The notes under the pieces are model-generated. The model searched no databases, was not told the DNA's origin, and saw only the letters and a program-made list of their open reading frames with translations. From Bacillus mobilis (GTDB taxonomy: Bacteria; Bacillota; Bacilli; Bacillales; Bacillaceae_G), in contig NZ_MACF01000025.1 in assembly GCF_001884045.1 (NCBI RefSeq), forward strand, positions 186,001 to 250,000: a stretch of 64,000 nucleotides of DNA. Direction: 5' to 3'. Of the stretch, positions 39,941-50,130 are shown in pieces; positions within the stretch are counted from its first letter, which is position 1; each line of letters opens with the position of its first letter. Both the position numbers and the translations under genes were made by a program.

Positions 39941-40116
39941 TATGAACCCTCCTGATTATATTGTTTCATGATGCATTCTCAGGGGTGGTTGTCCTTTTTA
40001 TGTTATGTATATGTACGTCTTTACAAAACAGTATGGTCTGGATAAAAAGATTTTAAAACTTTTGCACATAACCTACCCTATTTATTTTCAAAATAAAGGT
40101 GGAGGAGGTTTTTCGT

Positions 40117-41184
40117 GTGAAGAATCTTAAAATTATTTGGATATATCGTTTAGGGTTATTGTTACTCGTATTTCTTTGCTTGCTCGTCTTTTTAAAAATT
40201 AAGCCGCTATGGGCACCGATTATTTTTGTATTTAAAGTGGCCATTACACCGTTTCTTATTGCGTGTTTTATTGCGTATTTATTGCATCCTTTAATTGAAA
40301 AAATTCATAAGGAAGGGATGCCACGCACACTCGCTATTTTGCTCATTTACATCCTTTTCTTTGGTGGAATTGGTTATGGAATTTATAAAGGAACGCCAGT
40401 TGTGATTAAGCAATTACAAGAAATCAATGAACAATTCCCGCATTTTACAAAAATGTATGATTCTTGGATGGATGGCGTTACGGAACAAACAGCGAATTTT
40501 CCGTCATTTATTCATGAAAAGGTGAAACAAATTTTTGGTGGGGTAGAAACGAAGATACAGTCACTTTTGAATAAAGTGATGAGCACAGCTCGTGGTGTAC
40601 TCGATTCGTTACTCATTATTTTCTTAATACCGTTCATTGTATTTTACATATTAAAAGATTACGGTGAGTTTTATCATATCTTTTGGAAACTAGTCCCGAG
40701 TAAGTGGCGGAGTACTGGACAAATGCTAGCGAAAGAAATTGATAAGTCACTCGGAAGTTATATTCGAGGACAGTTATTTGTTTGCTTAGTATTAGGGGGC
40801 GTATCTGTTCTTTCCTTTTGGTTTATCGGTATGAAATATCCATTATTACTCGGCATTATTATTGGGGTAACGGATATAATCCCGTACTTCGGTCCGATTT
40901 TAGGAGCAATCCCGACATTAATGATTGCGGCAACGGTATCAACGAGTTTACTTATTAAGGCGGGAATTACAATTGCTATTTTGCAATTTTTGGAAAGTAA
41001 CATTTTGTCCCCTTACATCGTTGGTAAGTCGCTTCGTATGCATCCTGTTATTATTATGCTGGCATTACTAGTTGGAGGAGAAGTGGCAGGAATTGTAGGA
41101 TTACTCATATCAGTTCCAATTTTAGCAGTCATTCGTACAGTGATCGTTCATGTAAGACCTCTTTGGAAAAAAGAAAATGTGTAA
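40117..41184 (+). CDS. AI-2E family transporter (YrrI-like)
   Basis: 355-residue membrane protein with about eight segments: three near the N-terminus (starting IIWIYRLGLLLLVFLCLLVF), a large soluble loop (about 100-170), and a C-terminal block with the family signature GVTDIIPYFGPILGAIPTL and ESNILSPYIVGKSL. Known: the AI-2E/PerM/TqsA family includes exporters of AI-2 and Na+/H+ antiporters, so the substrate is open. The GTG at 40117 after GGAGGAGG is chosen over the in-frame GTG at 40099, which would precede the ribosome site. Confidence 0.9.
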   Translation: MKNLKIIWIYRLGLLLLVFLCLLVFLKIKPLWAPIIFVFKVAITPFLIACFIAYLLHPLIEKIHKEGMPRTLAILLIYILFFGGIGYGIYKGTPVVIKQLQEINEQFPHFTKMYDSWMDGVTEQTANFPSFIHEKVKQIFGGVETKIQSLLNKVMSTARGVLDSLLIIFLIPFIVFYILKDYGEFYHIFWKLVPSKWRSTGQMLAKEIDKSLGSYIRGQLFVCLVLGGVSVLSFWFIGMKYPLLLGIIIGVTDIIPYFGPILGAIPTLMIAATVSTSLLIKAGITIAILQFLESNILSPYIVGKSLRMHPVIIMLALLVGGEVAGIVGLLISVPILAVIRTVIVHVRPLWKKENV

Positions 41185-41187
41185 TAA

Positions 41188-41221
41188 GAAAGCCCTCTAC
41201 CTATAAAGGTAGAGGGCTTTC
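41188..41221. terminator. Bidirectional terminator
   Basis: Perfect 15-bp arms GAAAGCCCTCTACCT/AGGTAGAGGGCTTTC with a four-base loop between convergent genes. Confidence 0.92.
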
Positions 41222-41222
41222 A

Positions 41223-41567
41223 TTATTTTGAGAGTTGCTCGTGTATTTGTTGAACGAGAGAGCTTACATCATTTGTTTGAATATGTTTTATTTTTTTCCA
41301 TTCATGATCATACATAAAGATAATTTGATTGCTGAAAAGGCGCTTTTGTTCTTTTAGGTCAGAAATTTTTTCGAAAGAGTACTCCTCAAATAATGGATTC
41401 TTACTTACATCTGGTCCATAAAAGAAGAGCCGTTTGTTCGTTAAAATTAACAGCCCTGGCCTTGTGACGGAGCGATAAATAAATATATCTAATGAACATG
41501 CTACGTAAAATAATATTGTTTCGTCAGTCATTAATATAGTTTTGGCTTTGCTTAATAAGGTTGTCAT
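41223..41567 (-). CDS. Bacterial PH-like domain protein
   Basis: 114 residues, all one small domain: MTTLLSKAKTILMTDETILF, then GLLILTNKRLFFYGPD, the pattern of YvbH/YokE-type bacterial PH domains (beta sandwich plus C-terminal helix SSLVQQIHEQL). No signal or membrane segment. It starts at an ATG preceded by AAAGGAGCG. Role unknown; it lies alone between the AI-2E family gene and the alaS T-box. Confidence 0.75.
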   Translation of the reverse strand: MTTLLSKAKTILMTDETILFYVACSLDIFIYRSVTRPGLLILTNKRLFFYGPDVSKNPLFEEYSFEKISDLKEQKRLFSNQIIFMYDHEWKKIKHIQTNDVSSLVQQIHEQLSK

Positions 41568-41745
41568 TGTAATCGCTCCTTTATTGTTGATAATTTAATT
41601 ATAACAAAAATATAATATTCAGAAAAATTTGTAGAGGTAGTACAATTTGTTAATACATGCATAATATATGAAAAGGCTGTTAAGAATGACTAGTAGAATA
41701 GCTATGATTAATAAGCAATTGATATAATATAAATGATTATCTACA

Positions 41746-41775
41746 TTGACAAACTTAAGAGAATTCTATTATATT
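41746..41775 (+). promoter_or_regulatory. Sigma-A promoter of the alaS T-box transcript
   Basis: TTGACA, 18-base spacer, TATATT (or TATTAT at a shorter spacing). It lies some 290 bases before alaS. The stretch 41568-41745 upstream contains only AT-rich sequence with no recognised element. Confidence 0.7.
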
Positions 41776-41784
41776 TAGTCATAT

Positions 41785-42035
41785 AATACATTAAATCAAT
41801 GACGGAACAAGTACGTTACAGTCCATTTATAGAGAGAAGCTTCCATATGGCTGAAAGAAGCTTTAAATGAAGGGTAACAGAAAGCTAATCCTGAGAGCAG
41901 CTAATCACTGCCGTTTTGCCACGTTACGGCACCATGAGGTGATGAGTTGATTGTTATAGTAATCAATTCATAATTAGGGTGGTATCGCGAGTTAACTCTC
42001 GTCCCTTTTATAGGGGCGGGAGTTTTTTATATTTA
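41785..42035 (+). promoter_or_regulatory. T-box riboswitch of alaS
   Basis: The T-box AGGGTGGTATCGCG is at 41976-41989 and is followed by the attenuator. AGTA lies in the 5' side of Stem I (41810-41813). The specifier is read as GCT (Ala) at 41884-41886 in the context GAA-A-GCT-A, consistent with the alaS gene downstream. Uncharged tRNA-Ala should stabilise the antiterminator. Confidence 0.9.
41994..42026 (+). terminator. Attenuator terminator of the alaS T-box
   Basis: AACTCTCGTCCC pairs with GGGGCGGGAGTT (wobble pairs), followed by a T-run. Confidence 0.88.
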
Positions 42036-42049
42036 AGGAGGAAAATACA

Positions 42050-44692
42050 ATGAAACAACTAACAGGCGCACAAATTCGTCAAATGTTTTTAGACTTTTTC
42101 CAAGAAAAAGGACATGCAGTAGAACCTAGTGCATCACTAGTTCCACATGAGGATCCATCTCTTTTATGGATTAACAGTGGTGTAGCAACGTTAAAAAAAT
42201 ATTTTGATGGACGTGTAATCCCGCAAAATCCACGTATTACAAATGCTCAAAAATCAATTCGTACAAACGATATTGAAAACGTAGGGAAAACAGCTCGTCA
42301 CCATACATTCTTTGAAATGTTAGGGAACTTCTCAATCGGTGATTACTTTAAAGAAGAAGCAATTACTTGGGCTTGGGAGTTCTTAACGAGCGACAAATGG
42401 ATCGGATTCGATAAAGAATTACTTTCAGTTACAATCCATCCAGAAGATGAAGAAGCATTCACAATTTGGAATGAGAAAATGGGTGTTCCAAAAGAGCGCA
42501 TCATCCGTTTAGAAGAAAACTTCTGGGATATCGGTGAAGGACCAAGTGGACCGAATACAGAGATTTTCTATGACCGCGGAGAAGCTTACGGTAATGACTT
42601 TAGTGACCCAGAATTATATCCAGGCGGAGAAAATGAGCGTTACTTAGAAGTATGGAACCTTGTATTCTCTCAATTTAACCATAATCCAGATGGTTCATAT
42701 ACACCACTCCCTAAGAAGAACATCGATACAGGGATGGGTCTAGAGCGTATGACATCTATCGTTCAAGATGTACCTACAAACTTTGACACAGACTTATTCA
42801 TGCCGATGATTGGTGCAACAGAATCAATCTCTGGTGAGAAGTATCGTAATGGTGACTTAGAAAAAGATATGGCGTTTAAAGTAATTGCTGACCATATCCG
42901 TACAGTAACATTTGCTGTTGGTGACGGTGCTCTTCCATCTAACGAAGGCCGTGGTTATGTATTACGTCGTTTATTACGCCGCGCTGTTCGTTATTCGAAG
43001 AAATTAAATATCAACCGTCCATTCATGTTTGAATTAGTGCCGGTTGTTGGAGAAGTAATGAAAGACTTCTACCCAGAAGTACTTGAGAAGAAAGATTTCA
43101 TCGCAAAAGTTGTGAAAAACGAAGAAGAGCGTTTCCACGAAACACTTCATGATGGTGAAGCAATTTTAGCTGAAGTTATCGCAAAAGCAAAAGAAGAAAA
43201 AACAACTGTTATTTCTGGAGTAGATGCGTTCCGTCTATATGACACATACGGTTTCCCTATTGAATTAACAGAAGAATATGCAGAAGAAGCTGGTATGACA
43301 GTTGATCAAGAAGGCTTTGAAAATGAAATGGAAAAACAACGTGAGCGCGCACGTGCTGCTCGTCAAGACGTTGACTCTATGCAAGTTCAAGGCGGTGTCC
43401 TTGGAGAAGTGAAAGTAGCGAGTGAGTTCGTTGGTTACGGTACAGTTGCAACAGAAAGTAACGTTGTTGCACTTGTGAAAAACGGCGAATACACAGACAG
43501 CTTACAAGCTGGCGAAGAAGGACAATTAATGCTTGATGTAACACCATTCTATGCTGAGAGCGGTGGACAAATTGCAGACCGTGGTTACCTTCTTGCTGAC
43601 GGCGTGAAAGTTCTTGTAAAAGACGTACAAAAAGCACCAAACGGCCAAAACTTGCACAAAGTTGTTGTTGAAGAAGGTACATTAACGAAAGATGCTGCTG
43701 TGAAAGCAATCATTGATACAAAGAACCGTAGTAGCGTTGTGAAAAACCATACAGCAACTCACTTACTACACCAAGCGTTAAAAGACGTACTTGGAACGCA
43801 CGTAAACCAAGCGGGTTCTCTTGTAACTTCTGAACGTTTACGCTTTGACTTCTCTCACTTCGGTCAAGTACAAGCTGACGAATTAGAAAAAATTGAGCGT
43901 ATCGTAAACGAGAAAATTTGGGAAAGTATTGATGTTGAGATTTCTCAAAAAGCAATTGAAGAAGCGAAAGAAATGGGCGCAATGGCATTATTCGGTGAAA
44001 AATACGGTGATGTTGTACGCGTTGTACAAGTTGGCGATTACAGCTTAGAGCTTTGCGGTGGCTGTCACGTTGATAACACAGCTTCTATCGGTATTTTCAA
44101 AATCGTTGCTGAGTCTGGTATCGGTGCAGGAACTCGTCGTATTGAGGCGGTAACTGGTAAGTCTGCATACGAATTAATGAACGATCAAGTAGGTTTATTA
44201 AAAGAAGCAGCAGGAAAAATGAAAACAAATCCGAAAGATATTTTAACAAGAGTGGATGGTTTATTTGCTGAAGTAAAACAACTTCAAAAAGAAAACGAAT
44301 CTCTTGCAGCAAAATTAAGCAATATTGAAGCTGGAAACTTAACTGATTCAGTAATGACAGTTGATGGTGTGAACGTATTAGCAGCAAAAGTAAATGTTGC
44401 AGATATGAACAACTTACGTACGATGATGGATGACCTAAAAAATAAATTAGAATCTGCAGTTGTCGTATTAGCGTCTGTAAATGATGATAAAGTAAACATC
44501 TTAGCTGGCGTAACGAAAGATTTAATTAGCCAAGGATACCATGCTGGTAAACTTGTGAAAGAAGTAGCTTCTCGCTGTGGCGGTGGCGGTGGTGGCCGTC
44601 CTGATATGGCACAAGCGGGCGGTAAAAACCCAGCGCAAGTTGAGGAAGCTTTAGCATTTGTACAAGAGTACGTTAAATCTGTTTCAAAATAA
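42050..44692 (+). CDS. alaS: Alanyl-tRNA synthetase
   Basis: Full-length class II synthetase of 880 residues. The catalytic core (about 1-250) starts [20 protein letters not shown], the tRNA-recognition domain follows, then the editing domain (about 560-700) with zinc-site motifs [12 protein letters not shown] and LCGGCHVD, and the C-Ala domain ending with [18 protein letters not shown] (about 835-855). The ATG lies behind AAGGAGGAAA, after the T-box attenuator. Confidence 0.98.
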   Translation: MKQLTGAQIRQMFLDFFQEKGHAVEPSASLVPHEDPSLLWINSGVATLKKYFDGRVIPQNPRITNAQKSIRTNDIENVGKTARHHTFFEMLGNFSIGDYFKEEAITWAWEFLTSDKWIGFDKELLSVTIHPEDEEAFTIWNEKMGVPKERIIRLEENFWDIGEGPSGPNTEIFYDRGEAYGNDFSDPELYPGGENERYLEVWNLVFSQFNHNPDGSYTPLPKKNIDTGMGLERMTSIVQDVPTNFDTDLFMPMIGATESISGEKYRNGDLEKDMAFKVIADHIRTVTFAVGDGALPSNEGRGYVLRRLLRRAVRYSKKLNINRPFMFELVPVVGEVMKDFYPEVLEKKDFIAKVVKNEEERFHETLHDGEAILAEVIAKAKEEKTTVISGVDAFRLYDTYGFPIELTEEYAEEAGMTVDQEGFENEMEKQRERARAARQDVDSMQVQGGVLGEVKVASEFVGYGTVATESNVVALVKNGEYTDSLQAGEEGQLMLDVTPFYAESGGQIADRGYLLADGVKVLVKDVQKAPNGQNLHKVVVEEGTLTKDAAVKAIIDTKNRSSVVKNHTATHLLHQALKDVLGTHVNQAGSLVTSERLRFDFSHFGQVQADELEKIERIVNEKIWESIDVEISQKAIEEAKEMGAMALFGEKYGDVVRVVQVGDYSLELCGGCHVDNTASIGIFKIVAESGIGAGTRRIEAVTGKSAYELMNDQVGLLKEAAGKMKTNPKDILTRVDGLFAEVKQLQKENESLAAKLSNIEAGNLTDSVMTVDGVNVLAAKVNVADMNNLRTMMDDLKNKLESAVVVLASVNDDKVNILAGVTKDLISQGYHAGKLVKEVASRCGGGGGGRPDMAQAGGKNPAQVEEALAFVQEYVKSVSK

Positions 44693-44768
44693 AGAGATAG
44701 TAGTGTACAATGGTAGGGAGAGGAGAAGTTCTTCTCCCTATACTTACTATATAAGTGAGGTGCTTGAA

Positions 44769-45035
44769 ATGGACGGTTTTGATAAAACAATGAAGTTTAG
44801 CATTCAAGATGAAAAACAGAGTGTCCATGTTAATGATGTACTTTTAACTGTGTATGATGCACTTCAAGAAAAAGGTTATAATCCGATTAACCAAATCGTC
44901 GGTTATTTATTAAGTGGAGACCCAGCATACATACCTCGCCATAAAGATGCACGCAGCATCATTCGCAAGCTTGAACGTGATGAGTTAATTGAAGAGCTTG
45001 TGAAGTCTTACTTGAAACATCATCGTGAGGAGTAG
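44769..45035 (+). CDS. IreB-family regulatory phosphoprotein (UPF0297, YrzL-like)
   Basis: 88-residue protein starting [16 protein letters not shown], with [20 protein letters not shown] as the family core and a helical C-terminus ([19 protein letters not shown]). Known: the Enterococcus homologue IreB is phosphorylated by the PASTA kinase IreK and controls cephalosporin resistance. The frame is open upstream into alaS, but the ATG at 44769 behind AAGTGAGGTG gives the family length. It forms a tight unit with ruvX and the DUF1292 gene (3 and 12 bases apart). Confidence 0.93.
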   Translation: MDGFDKTMKFSIQDEKQSVHVNDVLLTVYDALQEKGYNPINQIVGYLLSGDPAYIPRHKDARSIIRKLERDELIEELVKSYLKHHREE

Positions 45036-45038
45036 TTT

Positions 45039-45452
45039 ATGCGGATATTAGGTTTAGATGTAGGTACAAAAACAGTCGGAGTTGCAATGAGCGACGAAAT
45101 GGGCTGGACAGCGCAAGGACTGGAAACAATCAGGATTAACGAAGAACGAGGCAACTTTGGTTTTGACCGTATTTCTGAGTTAGTAAAGCAGTACAATGTG
45201 GACAAAATAGTAGTAGGTTTACCTAAAAATATGAATGGTACAATTGGCCCACGTGGTGAAGCGTGCCAACAATTTGCAGAAAACCTACGAGAGCTGTTAC
45301 AATTAGACGTTGTAATGTGGGACGAGCGTTTGTCGACGATGGCAGCGGAACGTCTGCTCATTTCAGCTGATGTAAGCCGTAAGAAGCGAAAGCAAGTAAT
45401 CGATAAGATGGCTGCAGTCGTAATCTTACAAGGATTTTTAGATAGTAAATAA
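45039..45452 (+). CDS. ruvX: Putative pre-16S rRNA nuclease / RuvX (YqgF)
   Basis: 137-residue RNase H-fold nuclease. The first acidic motif is [17 protein letters not shown], then [17 protein letters not shown], and the C-terminal [13 protein letters not shown] with a final basic stretch [19 protein letters not shown]. Known: YqgF trims the 5' end of 16S rRNA in E. coli, while a Holliday junction resolvase role has been proposed in other bacteria. It is the middle gene of a conserved three-gene unit. Confidence 0.95.
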   Translation: MRILGLDVGTKTVGVAMSDEMGWTAQGLETIRINEERGNFGFDRISELVKQYNVDKIVVGLPKNMNGTIGPRGEACQQFAENLRELLQLDVVMWDERLSTMAAERLLISADVSRKKRKQVIDKMAAVVILQGFLDSK

Positions 45453-45464
45453 GAGGTGACCAAA

Positions 45465-45743
45465 ATGGAAGAAAATCAAATTACAATTGTAGACGAAAAA
45501 GGTAACGAACATTTATGTGAAATTATTTTCACTTTTGATGCTGAAAAATTTGGCAAAAAATCATACGTAGTCTTCTCTCCAATCGGTGAAGTAGACGAAG
45601 ATGGAGACCCAATTTATGACGCAATGGCTTATGAGCAAAATGAAGAAGAGGGCGGAAGTTTACTTCCAATCGAATCTGAAGAAGAGTGGGAAATGGTACA
45701 AGAAATGTTCAACACTCTAGCTGATGAGGAAGAAGCTGAATAA
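45465..45743 (+). CDS. DUF1292 family protein (YrzB-like)
   Basis: 92-residue very acidic protein: MEENQITIVDEKGNEHLCEI, then KSYVVFSPIGEVDEDGDPIY and EEEWEMVQEMFNTLADEEE. The DUF1292 pattern is clear. An in-frame GTG at 45456 lies within the AGAGGTGA ribosome site, so the ATG at 45465 is the start. Function unknown; linked to ruvX across Firmicutes. Confidence 0.93.
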   Translation: MEENQITIVDEKGNEHLCEIIFTFDAEKFGKKSYVVFSPIGEVDEDGDPIYDAMAYEQNEEEGGSLLPIESEEEWEMVQEMFNTLADEEEAE

Positions 45744-45754
45744 TAAGTACTGAA

Positions 45755-45785
45755 AAGATGGACGACATATAGTCCATCTTTTTTT
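45755..45785 (+). terminator. Terminator of the IreB-ruvX-DUF1292 unit
   Basis: AAGATGGAC/GTCCATCTT perfect stem with an eight-base loop and a T-run. Confidence 0.9.
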
Positions 45786-45962
45786 ATATGTAAAATGAAA
45801 GATTTTTTGTCGAAACCTTGCAATCCTTTGTAGTATAATGAGACGGATTGTAGAAAAATAAAATGTCTATCTAAAAAAGATAAATAAATTTATTGTGTTT
45901 TTATGTCGTGTTGTATAGAAAGATATACATGCGGTCTACAATTTAATTAAGGAGGAAGAGTG

Positions 45963-47033
45963 TTGATAGAGAATCAAGTGAAAAAGAAGCGTAGACGTCT
46001 TTTTTTATTTTCGATTATTGCACTGCTTTTAGTTTGTGGTTCAGTCTATGCGTATATTTCATCCGCATTAGGACCAGTTGATAGCGGGAATAAAAAAGAG
46101 ATTGAAGTAGAAATTCCCAAGGGGTCATCTACTAGTAAAATTGGTGAGATTTTAGAAGAAAAAGGTGCTGTGAAAAACGGTACAGTTTTTAGTTTTTATA
46201 CAAAGGCTAAATCGAAAAATTTACAAGCGGGTACATATTTATTAAATCCTTCAATGAGTGCCTCAGATGTGATTGAACAAATGTCATCTGGTAACGTTCA
46301 TCGTCCAGCTCTTTATAAAGTGACGATAAAAGAAGGTGCGCAAGTAACTGAAATTGCAGAAACGGTTGCAAACGAATTAAAGTGGAATAAAGATGATGTT
46401 GTACGTCAATTAAACGATAAAGCATTTATTCAAAAAATGCAGCAAAAGTATCCGAAGTTATTAACGGATAAAATCTTTGATAGCAATATTAAATATCCAT
46501 TAGAAGGTTATTTATATCCTGCGACGTATTCTTTCTATAAAAAAGATACGACGTTAGAAGAAATCGTAATTCCAATGCTTGAGAAAACGAATGCAATCAT
46601 TGTTCAAAACGAGGCAAAAATGAAAGCGAAAAACTGGGATGTTCATCAGCTTTTAACATTGTCTTCACTTATTGAAGAAGAGGCAACAGGCTTTACAGAT
46701 CGTCAAAAGATCTCTAGTGTCTTTTACAATCGTTTAGCGAAAGGTATGCCACTGCAAACTGATCCAACGGTATTATATGCACTTGGAAAGCATAAACAAC
46801 GTGTATTATACGAAGATTTAAAGATAAACTCACCATACAATACGTATGTTGTGAAAGGATTGCCAGTTGGTCCAATCGCAAACTCGGGTAAACATTCAGT
46901 GGAGGCGGCGTTAGAACCTGCGCAAACAGATTATTATTATTTCTTAGCTGCACCAACTGGTGAAGTGTACTATGCGAAAACATTAGACGAGCATAATGCA
47001 TTAAAGCAAAAATATATTACGAAAAAACAGTGA
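45963..47033 (+). CDS. mltG: Endolytic murein transglycosylase MltG
   Basis: Membrane-anchored enzyme of 356 residues that cuts nascent glycan strands and sets their length. A basic cytosolic tail (KKKRRR) precedes one membrane segment (about 13-33), a LysM-like subdomain (about 46-120, VEIPKGSSTSKIGEIL) and the YceG catalytic domain with SSLIEEEATG (catalytic Glu) and PLQTDPTVLYAL, then VGPIANSGKHSVEAAL. The TTG at 45963 is seven bases after GGAGG; a GTG one codon upstream is the alternative. Confidence 0.95.
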   Translation: MIENQVKKKRRRLFLFSIIALLLVCGSVYAYISSALGPVDSGNKKEIEVEIPKGSSTSKIGEILEEKGAVKNGTVFSFYTKAKSKNLQAGTYLLNPSMSASDVIEQMSSGNVHRPALYKVTIKEGAQVTEIAETVANELKWNKDDVVRQLNDKAFIQKMQQKYPKLLTDKIFDSNIKYPLEGYLYPATYSFYKKDTTLEEIVIPMLEKTNAIIVQNEAKMKAKNWDVHQLLTLSSLIEEEATGFTDRQKISSVFYNRLAKGMPLQTDPTVLYALGKHKQRVLYEDLKINSPYNTYVVKGLPVGPIANSGKHSVEAALEPAQTDYYYFLAAPTGEVYYAKTLDEHNALKQKYITKKQ

Positions 47034-47038
47034 AATGG

Positions 47039-47077
47039 GGAGGGATAGCGAAAAAGGTCGCACATCCCTCTTTTTTA
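47039..47077 (+). terminator. Terminator of mltG
   Basis: GAGGGATAGCG/CGCACATCCCTC imperfect stem with six T residues. Confidence 0.8.
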
Positions 47078-47235
47078 TGGTAAAATATATCGGGTTAAAA
47101 ACTGGCAGAAGAATCGTTTTTAATATCAAAACGGGACGTACAAGCTAAGGGTGAAAATGGCTTGTATTTTTATTGCATTCTATGTGTGAAAAGACGTCAT
47201 AGAGGCACTTCTCCATGTAAATAAGGAGGACCATT

Positions 47236-47877
47236 ATGGAGGATGCAGTTAACGAGTACCTATTATCATTTATTGATCCGAAAGATAAATTAATTCTTGA
47301 AATGGAAGACTATGCGAAAGAAAATCATGTGCCGATTATGGATCGACTTGGAATGGAATTTATGTTGCAATTTTTACGTTTAATTGGACCAAAAAGTATT
47401 TTAGAGCTTGGTACAGCAATTGGTTATTCTAGTATTCGTATGATGCAAGCTATTCCAAATTCTCGTATTGTGACAGTTGAACGCAATCGCGAGCGATATG
47501 AAAAAGCACTTGAATATATAGAACGTTCACCAGTTAAAGAACGTATTTCCGTTATTTACGGTGATGCGTTAGAAACGGGCGAGCAAGTAGAAGAACATGG
47601 AACATTTGACGTTATTTTTATTGATGCAGCAAAAGGACAATATCGTCGCTTTTTTGACTTATATGAACCGTTATTAAATCCTGGTGGCGTAATTATTTCA
47701 GATAATGTTATGTATCATGGGCTTGTAACGACAAAAGAGAAAATTGAAAACAGACGTACACGTGGTTTAATCCGTCGTATTAAGACGTACAATGAATGGC
47801 TTATGAATCATGAAGGATATGATACAACGATTTTCCCAATTGGTGATGGAGTAGCTGTTAGTAAAAAGAGAGGGTGA
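47236..47877 (+). CDS. trmR: tRNA 5-hydroxyuridine methyltransferase TrmR
   Basis: 213-residue SAM-dependent O-methyltransferase of the caffeoyl-CoA/YrrM type. SAM motif I ILELGTAIGYSSIRM (about 55-69), then VTVERNRERYEKA and FDVIFIDAAKGQYRRFFDLY. Known: B. subtilis YrrM (TrmR) methylates 5-hydroxyuridine at tRNA position 34 to 5-methoxyuridine. The two U32 proteins needed for the hydroxylation follow immediately, which supports this role over small-molecule methylation. Confidence 0.93.
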   Translation: MEDAVNEYLLSFIDPKDKLILEMEDYAKENHVPIMDRLGMEFMLQFLRLIGPKSILELGTAIGYSSIRMMQAIPNSRIVTVERNRERYEKALEYIERSPVKERISVIYGDALETGEQVEEHGTFDVIFIDAAKGQYRRFFDLYEPLLNPGGVIISDNVMYHGLVTTKEKIENRRTRGLIRRIKTYNEWLMNHEGYDTTIFPIGDGVAVSKKRG

Positions 47878-47884
47878 CCAAGGT

Positions 47885-48814
47885 ATGAAGAAACCTGAAT
47901 TGTTAGTAACGCCAAAAGCAGTGGCGGATATTGAACCTCTTGCGAAAGCAGGAGCTGATGCGGTAATGATCGGTGAGCAAAAGTTCGGTTTACGTTTAGC
48001 AGGGGAATTTTCACGTGAAGATGTGAAACAAGCTGTGAAGATTGCACATGAAAATGGTGTGAAAGTATACGTAGCAATGAACGCCATGTTTCACAATGAT
48101 AAAGTAGATGAATTAACAGATTATGTTGCATTTTTAAACGAAGTAAGTGTAGATGCAATTGTTTTCGGAGATCCAGCAGTATTAATGGCGGTCCGAGAAG
48201 TAGCGCCAAATATGCAATTGCACTGGAATACAGAAACAACAGCAACTAACTGGTTTACTTGTAACTACTGGGGACAAAGGGGAGCAAAACGTGCTGTATT
48301 AGCTCGTGAGCTTAGCTTAGATGAAATTGTTGAATTAAAAGAAAATGCTGAAGTGGAACTTGAAGTACAAATTCACGGTATGACTTGTATGTTCCAATCG
48401 AAGCGTTCATTAGTAGGAAACTACTTTGAGTACCAAGGACGTAATCTTGACATTGAAAAGAAAAAATATGAAGAGAATATGTTCCTATATGACCCAGAGC
48501 GTAACAATAAATATCCAATTTATGAAGATGAAAATGGCACTCACATTATGAGTCCAAACGATATTTGTTTCATCGATGAGTTAGAAGAGCTAATTGATGC
48601 TGAAGTCGCTAGCTTAAAAATTGATGGTGTACTAAAAAGCTCTGCATACATTATTGAGGTAACGAAGAAATATCGTAAAGCAATTGATTTATGTGTAGAA
48701 GATCGTGATGCGTATTATGACGTGAAAGACGATTTATATAAAGAGATAGAAGAAATGCAACCAGTGAATCGTCCGTTAGACACGGGATTCTTCTTTAAAG
48801 AGACGGTTTACTAA
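47885..48814 (+). CDS. trhP1: tRNA hydroxylation protein TrhP1 (peptidase U32 family)
   Basis: 309-residue U32-fold protein: MKKPELLVTPKAVADIEPLA, then KAGADAVMIGEQKFGLRLAG and VEVQIHGMTCMFQSKRSLVG. Known: B. subtilis YrrN and YrrO (TrhP1/TrhP2) are needed for prephenate-dependent synthesis of 5-hydroxyuridine in tRNA; protease activity is unlikely. The start is ATG behind AGAGGGTGACC, seven bases after trmR. The second U32 gene follows at 18 bases. The U32 cysteine cluster in this paralog looks incomplete compared with TrhP2. Confidence 0.92.
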   Translation: MKKPELLVTPKAVADIEPLAKAGADAVMIGEQKFGLRLAGEFSREDVKQAVKIAHENGVKVYVAMNAMFHNDKVDELTDYVAFLNEVSVDAIVFGDPAVLMAVREVAPNMQLHWNTETTATNWFTCNYWGQRGAKRAVLARELSLDEIVELKENAEVELEVQIHGMTCMFQSKRSLVGNYFEYQGRNLDIEKKKYEENMFLYDPERNNKYPIYEDENGTHIMSPNDICFIDELEELIDAEVASLKIDGVLKSSAYIIEVTKKYRKAIDLCVEDRDAYYDVKDDLYKEIEEMQPVNRPLDTGFFFKETVY

Positions 48815-48832
48815 ACGAGGAGGGTGTAGGAA

Positions 48833-50113
48833 ATGACTGTACAAGAAATTTCACGAGTAGTCGATGGCAAACGCGTTATTGTGAAGAAACCTGAACTGTT
48901 AATCCCTGCGGGTAACTTAGAAAAATTAAAAGTAGCTATCCATTACGGGGCAGATGCTGTATATTTAGGTGGACAAGAATTTGGTCTTCGTTCGAATGCA
49001 GGTAACTTTACACTGGAGGATATGGCAGAAGGTGTTGAATTTGCAAAGAAATATGGAGCAAAAATATATGTAACAACAAATATCTTTGCACATAATGAAA
49101 ATATGGACGGGCTAGAGGAATATTTAAAAGGGATTGAAAAAGCTGGCGTGACGGGAATTATCGTTGCTGATCCGCTTATTATTGAGACTTGTAAACGTGT
49201 AGCGCCTTCTGTTGAAGTGCATTTAAGTACACAACAATCACTATCCAACTGGAAAGCAGCACAGTATTGGAAAGAAGAAGGTTTACATCGTCTTGTATTA
49301 GCTCGTGAAGCAAGCTATGAAGAAATGAAAGAAATTAAAGAAAAAGTGGATATTGAAATTGAAGCATTCGTCCATGGTGCAATGTGTATCGCATATTCAG
49401 GCAGATGTACGTTAAGTAACCATATGACAGCACGTGACTCTAACCGTGGTGGTTGTTGTCAATCTTGCCGTTGGGACTATGACTTAGTTCAAACAGTATC
49501 ACAACATAAAGATGCAAAAGAGTTGCCTCTATTCCAAGAAGAAGATGCTCACTTTGCAATGAGTCCAAAAGACTTAAATTTAATTTTATCAATTCCGAAA
49601 ATGATTGAAATTGGAATTGATAGCTTAAAAGTTGAAGGACGTATGAAATCAATCCATTACGTAGCGACTGTAGCAACAGTATACCGTAAAGTAATTGATG
49701 CGTATTGTGCTGATCCGGATAATTTTGAGTTTAAACAAGAATGGTTAGATGAGCTTGATAAATGTGCAAATCGTGATACAGCTCCCGCATTCTTTGAAGG
49801 GGTTCCAGGACATCAAGAGCAAATGTTTGGAAATCATAGTAAGAAAACAACGTATGATTTCGCTGGTTTAGTGTTAGATTATAATGAAGAAACGGGCATC
49901 GTAACGATTGAGCAACGTAATCATTTCAAACCAGGACATGAAGTGGAGTTCTTTGGACCAGAAATAGAAAACTTTACGCAGACGGTGGAGAAAATTTGGG
50001 ATGAGGATGGAAACGAATTAGATGCAGCGAGACATCCGTTGCAAATCGTGAAATTCAAAGTGGATCAACCAGTGTATGTGAATAATATGATGCGCAAAAA
50101 CATACTTCAATAA
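48833..50113 (+). CDS. trhP2: tRNA hydroxylation protein TrhP2 (peptidase U32 family)
   Basis: 426-residue U32 protein that works with TrhP1. The N-terminal barrel begins [19 protein letters not shown] with [20 protein letters not shown], and the U32 signature segment [18 protein letters not shown] is followed by a cysteine set in [11 protein letters not shown] (about 197-210) that could hold an iron-sulfur cluster. A C-terminal beta domain (about 340-426) is extra to TrhP1. Start ATG behind ACGAGGAGGGTG. It is followed by udk. Confidence 0.94.
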   Translation: MTVQEISRVVDGKRVIVKKPELLIPAGNLEKLKVAIHYGADAVYLGGQEFGLRSNAGNFTLEDMAEGVEFAKKYGAKIYVTTNIFAHNENMDGLEEYLKGIEKAGVTGIIVADPLIIETCKRVAPSVEVHLSTQQSLSNWKAAQYWKEEGLHRLVLAREASYEEMKEIKEKVDIEIEAFVHGAMCIAYSGRCTLSNHMTARDSNRGGCCQSCRWDYDLVQTVSQHKDAKELPLFQEEDAHFAMSPKDLNLILSIPKMIEIGIDSLKVEGRMKSIHYVATVATVYRKVIDAYCADPDNFEFKQEWLDELDKCANRDTAPAFFEGVPGHQEQMFGNHSKKTTYDFAGLVLDYNEETGIVTIEQRNHFKPGHEVEFFGPEIENFTQTVEKIWDEDGNELDAARHPLQIVKFKVDQPVYVNNMMRKNILQ

Positions 50114-50130
50114 GAAAGAGTGATAGTCGA

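Noticed and set aside
45809-45815. TGTCGAA heptamer before mltG as a Spo0A box
   Set aside because: A 7-bp match is expected several times by chance in 64 kb and there is no second box nearby.
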